A stretch of DNA of 64,000 nucleotides. Source: Symbiodinium natans. Taxonomy: Eukaryota > Sar > Dinophyceae > Suessiales > Symbiodiniaceae. The notes beneath the pieces were generated by a model. The model had not been told where the DNA came from. It did not search any database and worked only from the letters and a program-made list of their open reading frames with translations. Shown here in pieces: positions 11,434-21,520 of this stretch; the first letter of the stretch is position 1, and each line of letters starts with the position of its first letter. A program made the translations under genes and the position numbers. The DNA is taken from the NCBI GenBank assembly GCA_905221605.1, contig CAJNDS010002690.1, forward strand, positions 650,531 to 714,530. Reading direction: 5' to 3'.

Positions 11434-11600
11434 TAACCCTAAACCCTAAACCCTAAACCCTAAATCCCAAACCCTAAACCCTAAAACCTAAAACCTAAAC
11501 CCTAAACCCTAAACCCTATACCCTATACCCTAAACCTAAACCCTAAACCCTGAACCCTGAACCCTGAACCCTAAACCCTAAACCCTAAACCCTAAACCCT
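11434..11600 (-). repeat. CCCTAAA array with CCCTATA/CCCTGAA variants
   Basis: Ends just before the 11604 island; a TTTAGGG array starts at 11685 after it. Confidence 0.9.
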
Positions 11601-11603
11601 GCA

Positions 11604-11682
11604 ATGCCACGGCGGACGGCCTTGTGCTCCTGGGCTGACCAGACAAGAAACCTTTGGAGGGCAGGGCTTCGAGGTGGTTTGG
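11604..11682 (+). CDS. Candidate mini-exon
   Basis: ATG at 11604, frame MPRRTALCSWADQTRNLWRA. CCCTAAA array before (11434-11600), TTTAGGG array after (11685 on). Could be a first exon. Confidence 0.3.
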
Positions 11683-13063
11683 GGGTTTAGGGTTTAGGGT
11701 TTAGGGTTTAGGGTTTAGGGTTTAGGGTTTAGGGTTTACGGTTTAGGGTTATTGGGTTCCTGAACCCGAATGCGCTAAGCCCTAAAGCCCTATAGTATAG
11801 CCCTAAGCCCTAGCGCCCTAAAGCCCGAAACCCTAAACCCCTAAACTCTTAACCCAAAAGCCCGTTTAGGTTTCGGGGTTACAGGCTTCGTGTTTGGGAT
11901 TTTCGCTCGTCGAAGGGCATAGGAATTGGGTTACATGGGACTCCGGCGGGCTTATAATACTATGTGAAGGGCCCCTTGTATTCTCTTAGTGGGCCCTTAT
12001 AATATAATATGGGCGCCATATGAATTCGTTAGCGCCCTAATAAAACTATGAAGAGAATCAAATGACAAGGGGGTGAATGAGTTTATGAATGAACAACCGC
12101 GTGCATTTGATGAACGAAATAAGACCTTTCCTGCGTCCCCCTTTCACCCTTCACTCGCGACTCCACGAAAAACCCTATTAAAATATTAAATTATAAGGCA
12201 CGCATGAATTTAATATGTTTTAATGGGCGTTTTTCCCCCAGAGGCCCTGAATCCTTTGTTCAGGGGCAAGTTGGTCTTGTTTTAGGTTAGGGTTTAGGCT
12301 TCAGTGTTTGTTAAACCCTAAACTCTAAGCCCCTGTTGCTCCTAGGTTACTCTGGTTATGGACTTTAGTGACTTTAGTGTAGGATTTCTGGGGTTGGGGT
12401 TTACGGGAGCTTCAGACGCATTGTCTTTTACCGATAAAGTTGCGCGTTGTGCTGGTTTACTGCCTATTATGTGCTGTTATCATTGATCTTGTTATTGTCG
12501 TTATTGTTATCATCGTCGTCGGTTTTAGTTTTCATTAGTCATTAGTTCTTCATTATTGTAACCCAAAACCCGCTAACACTATGATCCCAAACCCGCTAAT
12601 AACCCCAAGACCCTACGACCCGAAAACCAAAGCCCTAAACCCACCAAAATCCTACAACACTAGGGCCGCAACCCTAAAACTAAACCCTAAACCCTAAAAC
12701 CTAGAAGCCTACAAGCCCTAAGACCCCCTAAACCTAGGGTTGGAACCATAGGATCTTAGCATTTTCCCTTACCCTTGCTTATAGGGTTTCGAACAGGTTT
12801 AGGGTTTGGTTTCGGGTTTAGGCTTTAAGGCCTTTATTGCGTATAGTGTATGGAAGGGCATATAACAGGGATCCAAATTAAGGGCACATGTTTGGAGCCC
12901 TAGACAAAGATCAACCGCCCTTGGCTCCTATGCCCCATAGAAGGCCCGAAGCCCTGAAATCCTACAAGCCGAAGACCCACCAGAAAGCCCTCAGCCCTTA
13001 TACCTTTAAGACGCCCCGACCCTAAACCCTAAACCCTAAACCCTAAGCCCCAAACCTCTCAAA

Positions 13064-13187
13064 GGTAGTTGCATGGTCCCTTCGTGTGGGCCCTTAAAAC
13101 GCCCTGCAGAACCCACGGGCCCATACGTCAGAACCCTGTAGAGGAGGTAAGGGACCGCATTAAAGGCCCATATATAACTGCCTTTAG
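13064..13187 (+). mobile_element. Family D, diverged
   Basis: AGGTAGTTGCATGGTCCCTT at the left and AAGGGACCGCAT...TATAACTGCC at the right. Confidence 0.5.
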
Positions 13188-13189
13188 AC

Positions 13190-13311
13190 TAAGCCTAAAC
13201 CCTAAACCTAAACCCAAACCCCAAAACCCTAAACCTTGAACCCTAAACCCTAAACCCTAAGCCCTAAACCCTAAACCCTAAACCCTAAACCTTAAACCCT
13301 AAACCCTTCTC
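13190..13311 (-). repeat. CCCTAAA array
   Basis: Upstream partner of the 13328-13406 island; the TTTAGGG array 13420-13555 is its downstream partner. Confidence 0.9.
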
Positions 13312-13327
13312 TTGGCTGCAGAGCTAA

Positions 13328-13406
13328 GTCCGCGCCGCGGCCGTGGGCCTGGCCGCCGCAAGCGCCGCGGTGCTGCCGAGGCCGTCGACCGCCCAGCCGC
13401 TTTTCG
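13328..13406 (+). CDS. Candidate mini-exon, hydrophobic Ala-rich segment
   Basis: VRAAAVGLAAASAAVLPRPS then TAQPLF, between CCCTAAA (before) and TTTAGGG (after). The Ala/Val/Leu run followed by a polar turn resembles a thylakoid-transfer or signal segment, but length and context are too short to decide. Confidence 0.35.
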
Positions 13407-13559
13407 GTTCAGGGTTTGGGGTTTAGGGTTAGGGTTTAGGGTTTAGGGTTTAGGGTTTAGGGTTTAGGGTTTAGTGTTCAGGGTTTAGGGTTGAGGGTTT
13501 AGGGTTCAGGGTTTAGGTTTTAGGGTTTAAGGTTTAGGGTTTAGGGTTTAGGGTTCCAA

Positions 13560-14691
13560 ACTGCGGGAACATTCCCTGTTACCAGATGATGTATGTAGGC
13601 TTACGCGTTCGGGGTTCAGCGGGTGTAGGCTAAGATCTATAAATGCATATATACATGATCCACACAAGTAGCTTTTGGACATGCATGTTTTTTGACCATG
13701 TTTTTGTTATGTTTACACCCATGTACAAAAGATGCATATGCACATATCACAAGGGGCCACCCCTAAACTACCTCAAGCCTTAAAACCATACCCCAAACCC
13801 CAGACCCTGAACCCTAAACCCTAAACCCGAAACCCCCATACCCTAAACTCCAAACCCCGGAACCCAAACCCCAAAAACCCTAGACCTTAAACCCCAAAAA
13901 CCCTAAACCCCAAAATCCCTAAGTCCCCAAGCAAGCCGCCATCTTTGCTGTCATCAAGGGACTAGAGGAGGGGCTTCTTAAGGTTTTTGTTTAAGGTTTA
14001 TTTAGGGGCTACTTAGGTATGTAGGGACTATATAAGGTATAAGGGTCCCTAAACCCGGAACCCTAGACCCTAAACCCTAAACCCTATACCCTGGACGTTC
14101 TGTCATCGGTAGGTCCAAACCTACACCGTTGATCTTCCCACAGAGGCGGACTACCGAGATTTTTGAGGTTTAGGCTTTAGGGCTTGGGGTTCAGGGTTTA
14201 GGGTTTAGGGTTTAGGGTTAGTAGTCTGAGGTAGGGGTTAGGAGTGAGGGTTTATGGTTGAGGGTTTAGTTTAGTAGCGCGAGGTATGCCTTAGTTTTAA
14301 GTTTTTGTTTTTTTGATAGTAGATGACCAAGAAGACACACATTGTATCATCATTGGGTTTTCCTTGCACCTTGCAGGGAAAGTTCGATGAGCATTCCATG
14401 AGTTTTTTCCTGACCTGTGCTTGGCCACGTCTCGTAAAAGGCCCACGCAGGTAAATTCGAAGCTAAAGTGCTCGACTTTCGTGCCCAGGGTTTTCGATTC
14501 CTTTATTTTTTGTTGCTCTTGACTTCAAGCAGGACCTTGGAGAAGGGAACCTTGTCCAGGTACTTGGATGACCTTCGGCCATCTGAAGTTATGGCATCAA
14601 GTCCCGGTTTAGGGTTTAGGTTTTTGGTTTTAGGGTGTAGGGTTTTGGGTTTAGGGTTTAGGGGTTTAGGGTGTAAACCTCACTACGGCAC
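13560..14691. other. 5' flank of the LRR gene
   Basis: Degenerate arrays, then from 14280 unique sequence. No TATA/TTTT box or spliced-leader acceptor could be fixed. An open frame 14468-14695 precedes the ATG but dissolves into TTTAGGG. Confidence 0.35.
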
Positions 14692-17228
14692 ATGAGCTTT
14701 TCAAGGATCATGTTGTCCAAGAGTTCACCCAAGTCTAAAGCGCAAGGCCCCATGGCCGACCCCGCACCGAAATTTCGGGCCATGCTTCGTGAGTTGTCTC
14801 AAGACGAACGAAGTGTCGTCCGTCCTTGCCTTGACGAGCTTGGCGGCCCTGTTGCTGGCCGACAGTTGACGGTTTGTGGTCTCGATGGTTCAGAAGTGCA
14901 GATTCCTCCTGAAGACAACATGACCGTAGAAGACTTGCGCAAGAGCGTCGCCGGGAGGATCGGCTTGCGGCTACTAGGTATCTCTCTGTGATATGTTCAT
15001 TCTTCCCTTTGTGGGGTTCAAGAGGATCTTGCTTGTGAAGATGTTTCAAGAGGATTATTAATATTATTATTGCTATTGTTGTTATTACTGTTATTATTGT
15101 TATTATTGTTATTATTGTGATTATTGTGATTATTGTTATTATTGTTACTATTGTTGCTATTGTTATTATTATTGCCAACCTAGGCCAGGTGGCACGGTGG
15201 TATTGGCGGCTGGGGGCCGCGCCCTGGATGATTCCATGGCGCTTTTGGAGCAAGTCCAGGGAGATGTCATCACTTATGTGGTTCAACAGGTTGCCCTCGC
15301 GAGAAGTACGCTTTGAATTTTTTGGGTGTAAGAGGAACCAACATATATCGAAAGGAGGGTTTCGTGCGGCAACCTAGGTTGCTGCCGGGCACGCAGCAGT
15401 TGCATTTCTGCGCGCCTGTGACGGCCAACGTCTGAGCGTGATGGATGTAGACGCAAAGGACGCAATCTCTTCACTGTGGTTGGACGGCAGCGACAGCAAA
15501 ATCGATAATGTTGAGCTACCAAAAGGACTGCAGTCCTTGAGCTTCGGATACTTGTTCAACCAGAGCTTGGCGAACATTGCCTTGCCTGGCAGCTTACAGT
15601 CCTTGAGTTTCGGCATCTGTTTCAATCAGAGCTTAGAAAACGTGGCTTTGCCCGGCAGCTTGCAGTCCTTGAGCTTCAGCCAATGTTTCAACCAGAGTTT
15701 GGCGAATGTGGCCTTGCCTGGCAGCTTGCAGACCTTGACGTTCGGCCGCGATTTCAATCAAAGCTTGGAGAATGTGGAGTTGCCCGGCAGCTTACAGTCC
15801 TTGAGCTTCGGTCAAGGTTTCAACCGGAGTTTGGAGAATGTGGCCTTTCCTGCCAGCTTGCAGTCCTTGACGTTTGGAGACGACTTCAATCAAAGCTTGG
15901 AGAATGTGGAGTTGCCTGGCAGCTTGCAGTCCATGACCTTCGGCCACCGTTTCAATCAGAGTTTGGAGAATGTGGCCTTTCCTGCCAGCTTGCAGTCTTT
16001 GAGTTTTGGCCGCAACTTCAATCAGAGCCTAGAGAATGTGGGCCTGCCTTCCAGCTTGCAGTCCTTGAGTTTCGGCCTCTGCTTCAACCAGAGTTTGGAG
16101 AATGTGGCCTTACCTGCCAGCTTGCAGTCCTTGAATTTCGTCGACGATCGCGACCAGAGATTCGAGTACGAGTTTGTGGCCTTGCCTGGCAGCTTGCAGT
16201 CCACGAGCTTCAGGTACAATTTCAACCAGAGCTTGGAGAATGTGGCCTTGCCTGGCAACTTGCAGTCCTTGAGCAACTTCAATCAAAGCTTGGAGAATGT
16301 GGCGTTGCCTGGCAGCTTGCAGTCCTTGACATTCAACAACTGTTCCGATCAAAGCTTGGAGAATGTTGCTTGGCCTGGCACTTTGCAGTCTTTGACATTC
16401 GGCCACGATTTTGGCCAGAGTTTGGAGAATGTGCTTCTTCCTGGCAGCTTGCAGTCCTTGACCTTCGGCCACCGTTTCAATCAGAGCTTGGAGAATGTGG
16501 CCCTACCTAGCAGTTTGCAGTCCTTGAGTTTCGGCCGCCGGTTCAACCAGAGTTTGGAAAACGTGGCCTTGCCTGGCAGCTTGCAATCCTTGACGTTCGG
16601 CAACGATTTCAACCAGAGTTTGTTGAATGTGGTCTTGCCTGGCAGCTTGCAATCCTTGAGCTTTGGGGATTGCTTCAACCAGAGTTTGGAGAATGTGGCC
16701 TTGCCTGGCAGCCTGCAGTCCGTGACCTTCGGCGCCGAGTTCGACCAGAGTTTGGAGAATGTAGCCCTGCCTGGCAGCTTGCAGTCCTTGACGTTTGGAG
16801 ACTATTTCGATCAGAGCTTGCAGAATGTGGCCCTGCCTGGCAGCTTGCAGTGCTTGGTATTCGGCGACAGTTTCGACCAGAGTCTGGAGAATGTGAGCTT
16901 GCCTGCCAGCTTGCAGTCCTTGAGCTTCGGCCAATGCTTCAACCAGAGTTTGGCGAAGGTTGCCTTGCCGGGAAACTTGCAGTCCTTGAGTTTCGGCCTC
17001 GATTTCAACCAGAGTTTAGAGAATGTGGCTTTCCCTGCCAGCTTGGAGTGCTTGAGCTTTGGCCGCAACTTCAATCAGAGCTTGGAGAAGGTGGCCCTGC
17101 CTGGCAGCTTGCAAACCTTGAGTTTCGGCCTCTGCTTCAACCAGAGCTTGGAGAATCTGGCCTTGCCGACTGGGCTTGAGTGCTTGAACTACAAAGGTTT
17201 CCTTTTTGTCGTGCAGAGGGAGGTCTAA
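14692..17228 (+). CDS. Ubiquitin-like domain + 25 leucine-rich (FNIP/BspA-like) repeats protein, 3 exons
   Basis: Best gene in the window. Proposed exons: 14692-14977, 15189-15289, 15378-17228. Exon 1 starts at ATG 14692 (a second in-frame ATG follows about 20 codons later) and has GRQLTVCGLDGSEVQIP, then MTVEDLRKSVAGRIGL; exon 2 adds VVLAAGGRALDDS and QGDVITYVVQQV. Together this looks like a beta-grasp ubiquitin-like fold. Exon 3 has 25 repeats of 22 residues with consensus FNQSLENVALPGSLQSLSFG plus two variable positions; repeat 11 is three residues short and repeat 10 is degenerate. The stop follows a short KGFLFVVQREV tail. No signal peptide or membrane segment is seen, so it is probably intracellular. 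FNIP/BspA-like LRRs usually bind proteins; the partner is unknown. Exon phases join cleanly (GGT split across intron 1; phase 0 at intron 2). Intron borders are inferred. Confidence 0.85.
14978..15188 (+). other. Intron 1 of LRR gene, with ATT/GTT microsatellite
   Basis: GTATCT at the 5' end and CCAG at the 3' end. Removing it joins the two halves of the ubiquitin-like domain in frame. 15055-15170 is a degenerate TTATTG/TTATTA run on this strand. The antisense open frame of isoleucine and threonine across it is a repeat artefact. Borders are inferred from frame continuity. Confidence 0.65.
15290..15377 (+). other. Intron 2 of LRR gene, flanked by AGGTTGC direct repeat
   Basis: The exon 2 end CAACAG/GTTGC and the exon 3 start CCTAG/GTTGC share AGGTTGC, so the exact border can slide. 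Intron 2 ends in CTAG, as family B elements do. The flanking repeat looks like the target-site duplication of an introner insertion. An alternative donor (GTACGC at 15306) breaks the frame. Confidence 0.5.
15555..17190 (+). repeat. 66-bp coding tandem repeat (LRR units)
   Basis: 25 units of 66 bp, e.g. unit starts at 15621 and 15687. The repeat also keeps long open frames in other frames and on the minus strand (products like EFGECGLAWQLAVLE); these are shadows of the periodicity. Confidence 0.9.
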
Positions 17229-17437
17229 AGACGCGCAGCGAGATCTGAAGGTGGAAACAACCCTAAACCCTAAACCCTAAACCCTAAATACCCTAAATAC
17301 CCTGAATACCCTGAATACCCTAAATACCCTAAATACCCTAAATCCTTGACTCCCTCACCTGGCATCCGACATGGCCAGAACTCCGAAGCCTTCGAAGAAT
17401 TCTCACGGGTTAGGGTTCCTGTGAATTAGGCAGGGTT

Positions 17438-17531
17438 TACCCAAAGGCTCTAATGTAGTTCCTTTTTGGGTTAGTTATAGGGGATTCTAGTATACTACCC
17501 CAAAAAGGTACTACATAGGAGCCTTTGGGTA
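17438..17531 (-). mobile_element. Family A, copy 4 (inverted)
   Basis: Near-identical to copy 2; lies about 0.2 kb downstream of the LRR gene stop. Confidence 0.8.
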
Positions 17532-17706
17532 GGGTTGAAGGCCTTACATAAAGACACGGGAGCTCGGGACAGCTATTTCCCAAGAAAGATGGCTCAAAGA
17601 AGCGTATTTCCACACAAGATTATTGCAACGTGTGTTTCCGTTGGACTTTTTTTGGAACATGTATATCCACCAGAAATATGATTTCGAGATGTGTGTTTTT
17701 TTTCTG

Positions 17707-17788
17707 TACCCAAAGGGCTCCTATGTAGTACCTTTTTGGTGTAGCATGCTAGAATCCCCTATAGCCCACGCAAAGGAGCCTTCAGGTA
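17707..17788 (+). mobile_element. Family A, copy 5 (deleted)
   Basis: Left half intact; the right half has lost about 20 bp, ending AAAGGAGCCTTCAGGTA. Confidence 0.7.
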
Positions 17789-17859
17789 GGAAGCTCGTGC
17801 GATGTGTCTTGGATTCTTTTGACGTGCGTTGTCCGTAGAAGGCTGGATCTCACGGACTC

Positions 17860-18059
17860 TACCCAAAGGCTCCTATGTAGTACCTTTTTGGCTCAGTAGT
17901 AGAGTAGGTAACCTTTAACCTTTTTGGGTTAATTTATTCCCCTTATATTCCCAAAGGTTAACCTTTAAAACCCCTAGGTACTGGACAACTAAGTTGGTGT
18001 AGCAGACTAGAATCCCCTATAGCCAACCCAAAAAGGAACTACATTGGAGCCTTCAGGTA
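17860..18059 (+). mobile_element. Family A, copy 6, split by a nested hairpin
   Basis: Both family-A ends are present (right end TTCAGGTA as in copy 5), but about 110 bp with its own inverted arms (GGTAACCTTTAACC / GGTTAACCTTTAAA) interrupts it near 17890-17998. Confidence 0.7.
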
Positions 18060-18233
18060 GGGTGAAGGCCTCCGTAGGCCCGCGGGATTTAGTTTTTTTT
18101 TTTTTTTTTGTCTTCCCTTGCTGGGTTTAAGGTTTAAGAGGATCGTATATGGGGGTTTACGAGAATTGAATAGGTACTTTTTGTATCTTCCTTTATTGGG
18201 TTTAAGTTTAAGAGGATCATATTCTGGAGGTTT

Positions 18234-18333
18234 GCGAAAAGTAGGGACCCCCCCCAAAGTAAACCTAAAAGAGTAGGATTCCCGTATGCTAAGGACCCCA
18301 ATGAGGGGTACCCGTAGTTTCGGAAAGCCCGCA
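18234..18333 (+). mobile_element. Family G, copy
   Basis: GTTTGCGAAAAGTAGGGACC ... GGGTACCCGTAGTTTCGGAAA. Abuts a family E element at 18335. A further copy lies at about 20381-20462. Confidence 0.5.
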
Positions 18334-18334
18334 T

Positions 18335-18532
18335 ACTTGGAGGTCCATGGTACTTATCAACCAGTTTTAACTGTACCTATCACCCACTTATAAGCCCCTT
18401 AAATGCCCCCCAATATGGTTATAAGTACAGTTAGAAGTTTTTACAGCTATACTTGGATACTAACCCTAAACCCTAAACCCTTAGCTATAAGTACAATCAT
18501 AACTGGTTCAGAAGTACCATGAACCTCCAAGT
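18335..18532 (+). mobile_element. Family E with CCCTAAA insert
   Basis: ACTTGGAGGTCCATGGTACTT at the left, AAGTACCATGAACCTCCAAGT at the right; CCCTAAA copies at about 18463-18481 interrupt it. Confidence 0.65.
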
Positions 18533-18879
18533 ATAAGAATACTTTTTCAGAGGGTTTTAGGGGCATCCTGGGATGAGGGCGGGCAGGCAAAAGAGAGACT
18601 TGAGCCACAGTGACAAGCCCTAAACCCGAAACCCAAACCCCCAAACCCCTAAACACCCAAACCCCAAAACCTAAACCCTAGCCCTAAACCCTAAAAGACC
18701 AGTCTTAGTTCTTAGGACTGAGGGTTGAGTCTTGGACTTTAGGGCGTCCAGGGGGCAAAATGACGGTTTAGGGTTTAGGGTTTCGGGTTTAGGGTTTAGG
18801 GTTCAGTGTTTGGGTTTAGGCTTCAGGGTTTGGAATCATAGATCGGTCCCATGTGTCCCGGTGTAGTTTTTTCTGGCTG

Positions 18880-18974
18880 GTTCTTAGAAGCGACAGAGGG
18901 AATGAGGTACCCTATCTACTCTCTTATAAGGCTATATATAGGGTCCTAATTCCCTCACTCCCTACTAGAACAAG
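18880..18974 (+). mobile_element. Hairpin family N
   Basis: GGTTCTTAG...GAGGGAATGAGGTACC ... AGGGTCCTAATTCCCTCACTCCCTACTAGAAC. Related: 22715-22883 (with a CCCTAAA array in the loop) and 51853-51950. Confidence 0.5.
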
Positions 18975-19061
18975 GGGGTTTTGCGCGTGGCTGACCCCCC
19001 AAACCCTAAACCCTAAACCCGAAACCCTAAACCCTAAACCCTAAACCCTAAACTCGAGCAG

Positions 19062-19155
19062 GTCCAGCTCATGCAAGGCAGCCGTGGTCTGGCTTCATGG
19101 CTTTGCAGACAAGCCCTCAGGCCTTGGCAGAGACCTGCAGCATGGGGTTCTTGAG
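19062..19155 (+). CDS. Exon of a possible carboxylesterase/acyl-protein thioesterase-like hydrolase
   Basis: After GAGCAG the frame reads CKAAVVWLHGFADKPSGLGR then DLQHGVLEL. The VVWLHGFAD core matches the oxyanion-loop strand (xxxLHGxGD) of the phospholipase/carboxylesterase family. Catalytic Ser, Asp and His would lie in later exons that I could not find with confidence. The TTTAGGG array begins at 19157. Confidence 0.45.
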
Positions 19156-19156
19156 T

Positions 19157-19288
19157 TAGGGTTTAGGGTTTAGGGTTTAGGGTTTAGGGTTTAGGGTTTA
19201 GGGTTTAGGGTCTAGGGTCTAGGGTTTAGGGTCTAGGGTCTAGGGTCTAGGGTTTAGGGTTTAGGTTTAGGGTTTAGGGTTTAGGGTA
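19157..19288 (+). repeat. TTTAGGG/TCTAGGG array
   Basis: Opens after the hydrolase-like exon; TCTAGGG variants are clustered in its centre. Confidence 0.9.
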
Positions 19289-19830
19289 GTATATATGGGT
19301 GGTTCTCTAAATTCGGCTTCCATGTTGATTCTGTAGACTTTATCTAGGGGTTTGTTTAGGGTTATATGGGAGATTATATGGGGCCTATGTCAGGGTGCGC
19401 ATATACAGCTCTTTTGGGTTTTCATATAAACCCTACGCCTCACCTACACGATTTTATGTATCGTTTATGTGAAGGCTTAAATATCACATGAACCGTAAGG
19501 CCTAAAGCAGCTGTCGTTGCGTGGTTCTATGGTTTATGTGAGGGCTTAAACTTCAGATGAACTTCAGATGAACCCCGCAAGCCTAAAGCAACTGTCGTGG
19601 CGTGGTTCTACGGGCTACATAGGAGTGAATGTAGGGGTTAATACAGTTTTTCTTTACCAGCTGAACTTTCCTTCGGGTTGATCTGGGAGGTTACCTAAAA
19701 ATTGAAGGTGCCAACGGGGGCTCCTGATAGAGCCCAAGCAGGGCTATGGTTCAGGGTTTTGGGGTTTAGGGGGTTTACATAGGGCCTTTCGGTTTAGGGT
19801 TTAGGGTTTAGGGTAGAGCTGGAGATTCCG

Positions 19831-20085
19831 ATTTACATGGTCCGTTAGTATGGCCCCTTACCCTCTTTAAAGGGTTCCGAAGTTCCGAAGTTAGGGCGCT
19901 TGGGTTTTATAGGGTGTATAAGGGCATATAAGGGGTTGCCGTTAAAGGGCCCATACTAAGGGACCACGTAACTGCCCTTAGAGCTTAGAGGGCGCGAGGT
20001 TTGCACCCTCTAAGCTCTAAGGGTAGTTACATGGTTTCTTGATATAAGCCCTTTAACGGGTGCCCCTTCTCTACCCCATAAAACC
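19831..20085 (+). mobile_element. Family D copy plus tail-to-tail second copy
   Basis: 19831-19980 is a full D element; 19981-20017 is a short palindrome (GCTTAGAGGG ... CCCTCTAAGC), then GGGTAGTTACATGG starts a second, partial copy to about 20085. Confidence 0.6.
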
Positions 20086-20230
20086 CAGCCTCTGGTCACG
20101 TGAAGTTGGATCTAGACTACGGGGTTTAGGGTTTAGGGTTTAGTGTATAGGGTTTAGGGTGTAGGGTTTTATTGCCCTGTAGCACTATGACTTCCCGAAG
20201 TTCGATCAAACCACCGAGAGGCTGGGGTGA

Positions 20231-20315
20231 GCTCCTGTCAGCGGAGCGGCTACGGCGACCCAGCTGGCGCTGGTCGGGGGGCTCAGGGGCCGCGGCCCAG
20301 AGGTGTTGGTTTCCG
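20231..20315 (+). CDS. Candidate mini-exon
   Basis: VSGAATATQLALVGGLRGRG then PEVLVSE, GC-rich, ahead of TTTAGGG. Another open piece, HYDFPKFDQTTERL (20183-20227), precedes it in a different frame, so a frameshift or a second exon is possible. No family assigned. Confidence 0.3.
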
Positions 20316-21252
20316 AAACTAGGGTTTAGGGTTCAGGGCTTCGGGTTTAGGGTTTAGGGTTTAGGGTTTAGTTAGGGTATAGGGGTACGTTTTTGGGGTC
20401 CTTAGTACAAGGAATCCTACTATGTGGCATTCTATTGTAGGGTCCCCTGTTTTCGTAAACCCGCAGGTGTAGGGGCATGGGGTTGTTTTTTCTATGTTCG
20501 TGTTTAAGGTTTTTCAGGGTTGGATAAACGGGGATTTTTTGAGGTTTCGAGGGTTTTGGGGATTTTTGTCGGTGTTGAGGGGTTGCAGGGTTTTCAGGGT
20601 TTACTGCAGTAATAGGGTTTTCGTTTGGTACTGTCGGGTTTGTATGTGGTTCTGAGGGTCGCAGAGGTTTTAGGGTACAAGATTCATTTTACAGGGTTTA
20701 TACAGGGTCAACAGGGTTCACGGGGTAATTGTTTCCCTAAACCCTAAACCCTAAACCCTAAACCCTAAACCCTTAGGCTTTAGGGTTGGGTTCCCTGGTG
20801 CCTTTGGCGAGAACTGATGTAACTTCGACATAGCTTGGGGGGTGAGATGTTGCCGCCTGACATTTTGGATAGTTAGGGTTTAGGGTTTAGGGTTTAGGGT
20901 TTAGGGTTCAGGGTTTAGGGTTTAGGGATGCTTACCCCTCCCCCCCCTCGCACCCCATAAGTAGCAGGTCATTGTGGGGCTCACGCAGCGTTTGCTATGG
21001 GATGGCGTGACCCACCCACAGTAGGGTTCAGGGTTCGCCCAGCTTGTCGAGGTCTTTTTTAGGGTGGTAGGGTGTAGCTACCCAAAAGCTCTCGAAACCC
21101 TAAAAGAACCCATGAGCCCTGTGAAAACCCTGCAAACCCTCTAAACCCTAAACAAACCCCCTAAACCCCTTACCCGAAACCCTAAACCCCTAACCCTAAA
21201 CCCTAAACCCGAAACCCTAAACCCTAGACCCTAAGCGCCACAAACCCTTCAG

Positions 21253-21326
21253 CTTGGGAGTCCTGAGGCATCACTTGCGTGCACCGCGCCTGCCACAGCC
21301 TTGCTTTCGAGGCCACGGGCCACGGC
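21253..21326 (+). CDS. Candidate mini-exon ending at GTAGGG
   Basis: CTTCAG acceptor, GSPEASLACTAPATALLSRP then RATA, donor GTAGGG at 21327 opening a long TTTAGGG array. Confidence 0.35.
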
Positions 21327-21520
21327 GTAGGGTTTAGGGTTTAGGGTTTAGGGTTTCGGGTAAAGGGTTTAGGGTTTAGGGTTTAGGGTTTAGGGTTTAG
21401 GGTTTAGGGTTTAGGGTTTAGGGTTTAGGGTTTAGGGTTCAGGGTTCAGGGTTCAGGGTTCAGGGTTCAGGGTTCAGGGTTTAGGGTTTAGGTTTTAGGG
21501 TTAGGGTTCAGGGTTTAGGG
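21327..21520 (+). repeat. TTTAGGG/TTCAGGG array
   Basis: Opens with GTAGGG at the end of the 21253 island; a block of six TTCAGGG units. Confidence 0.9.

Larger units (their letters stand above)
9400..13000. other. Degenerate telomere-like and hairpin mosaic without clear genes
   Basis: Apart from elements A, C, G, J and the 11604 island, this is eroded AACCC/GGGTT sequence. 11930-12240 is AT-rich with inverted pieces (CCCTTATAATATAATATGGG), possibly another element. Confidence 0.4.

Noticed and set aside
14735-15286. 183-residue minus-strand ORF
   Set aside because: Antisense to exons 1-2, with an Ile/Thr run from the trinucleotide repeat.
15683-17179. Other-frame and antisense ORFs over the LRR gene (e.g. 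FGECGLAWQLAVLE, KLKDCKLPGKATFSKLWL)
   Set aside because: Periodic shadows of the 66-bp repeat; the FNQSL frame is longest, matches known LRR style and joins exons 1-2.
17876-17892. Dinoflagellate spliced-leader gene (TTTTTGGCTCAG)
   Set aside because: Only about 11 bases match the spliced-leader end, inside family A sequence; no 22-nt leader or donor.
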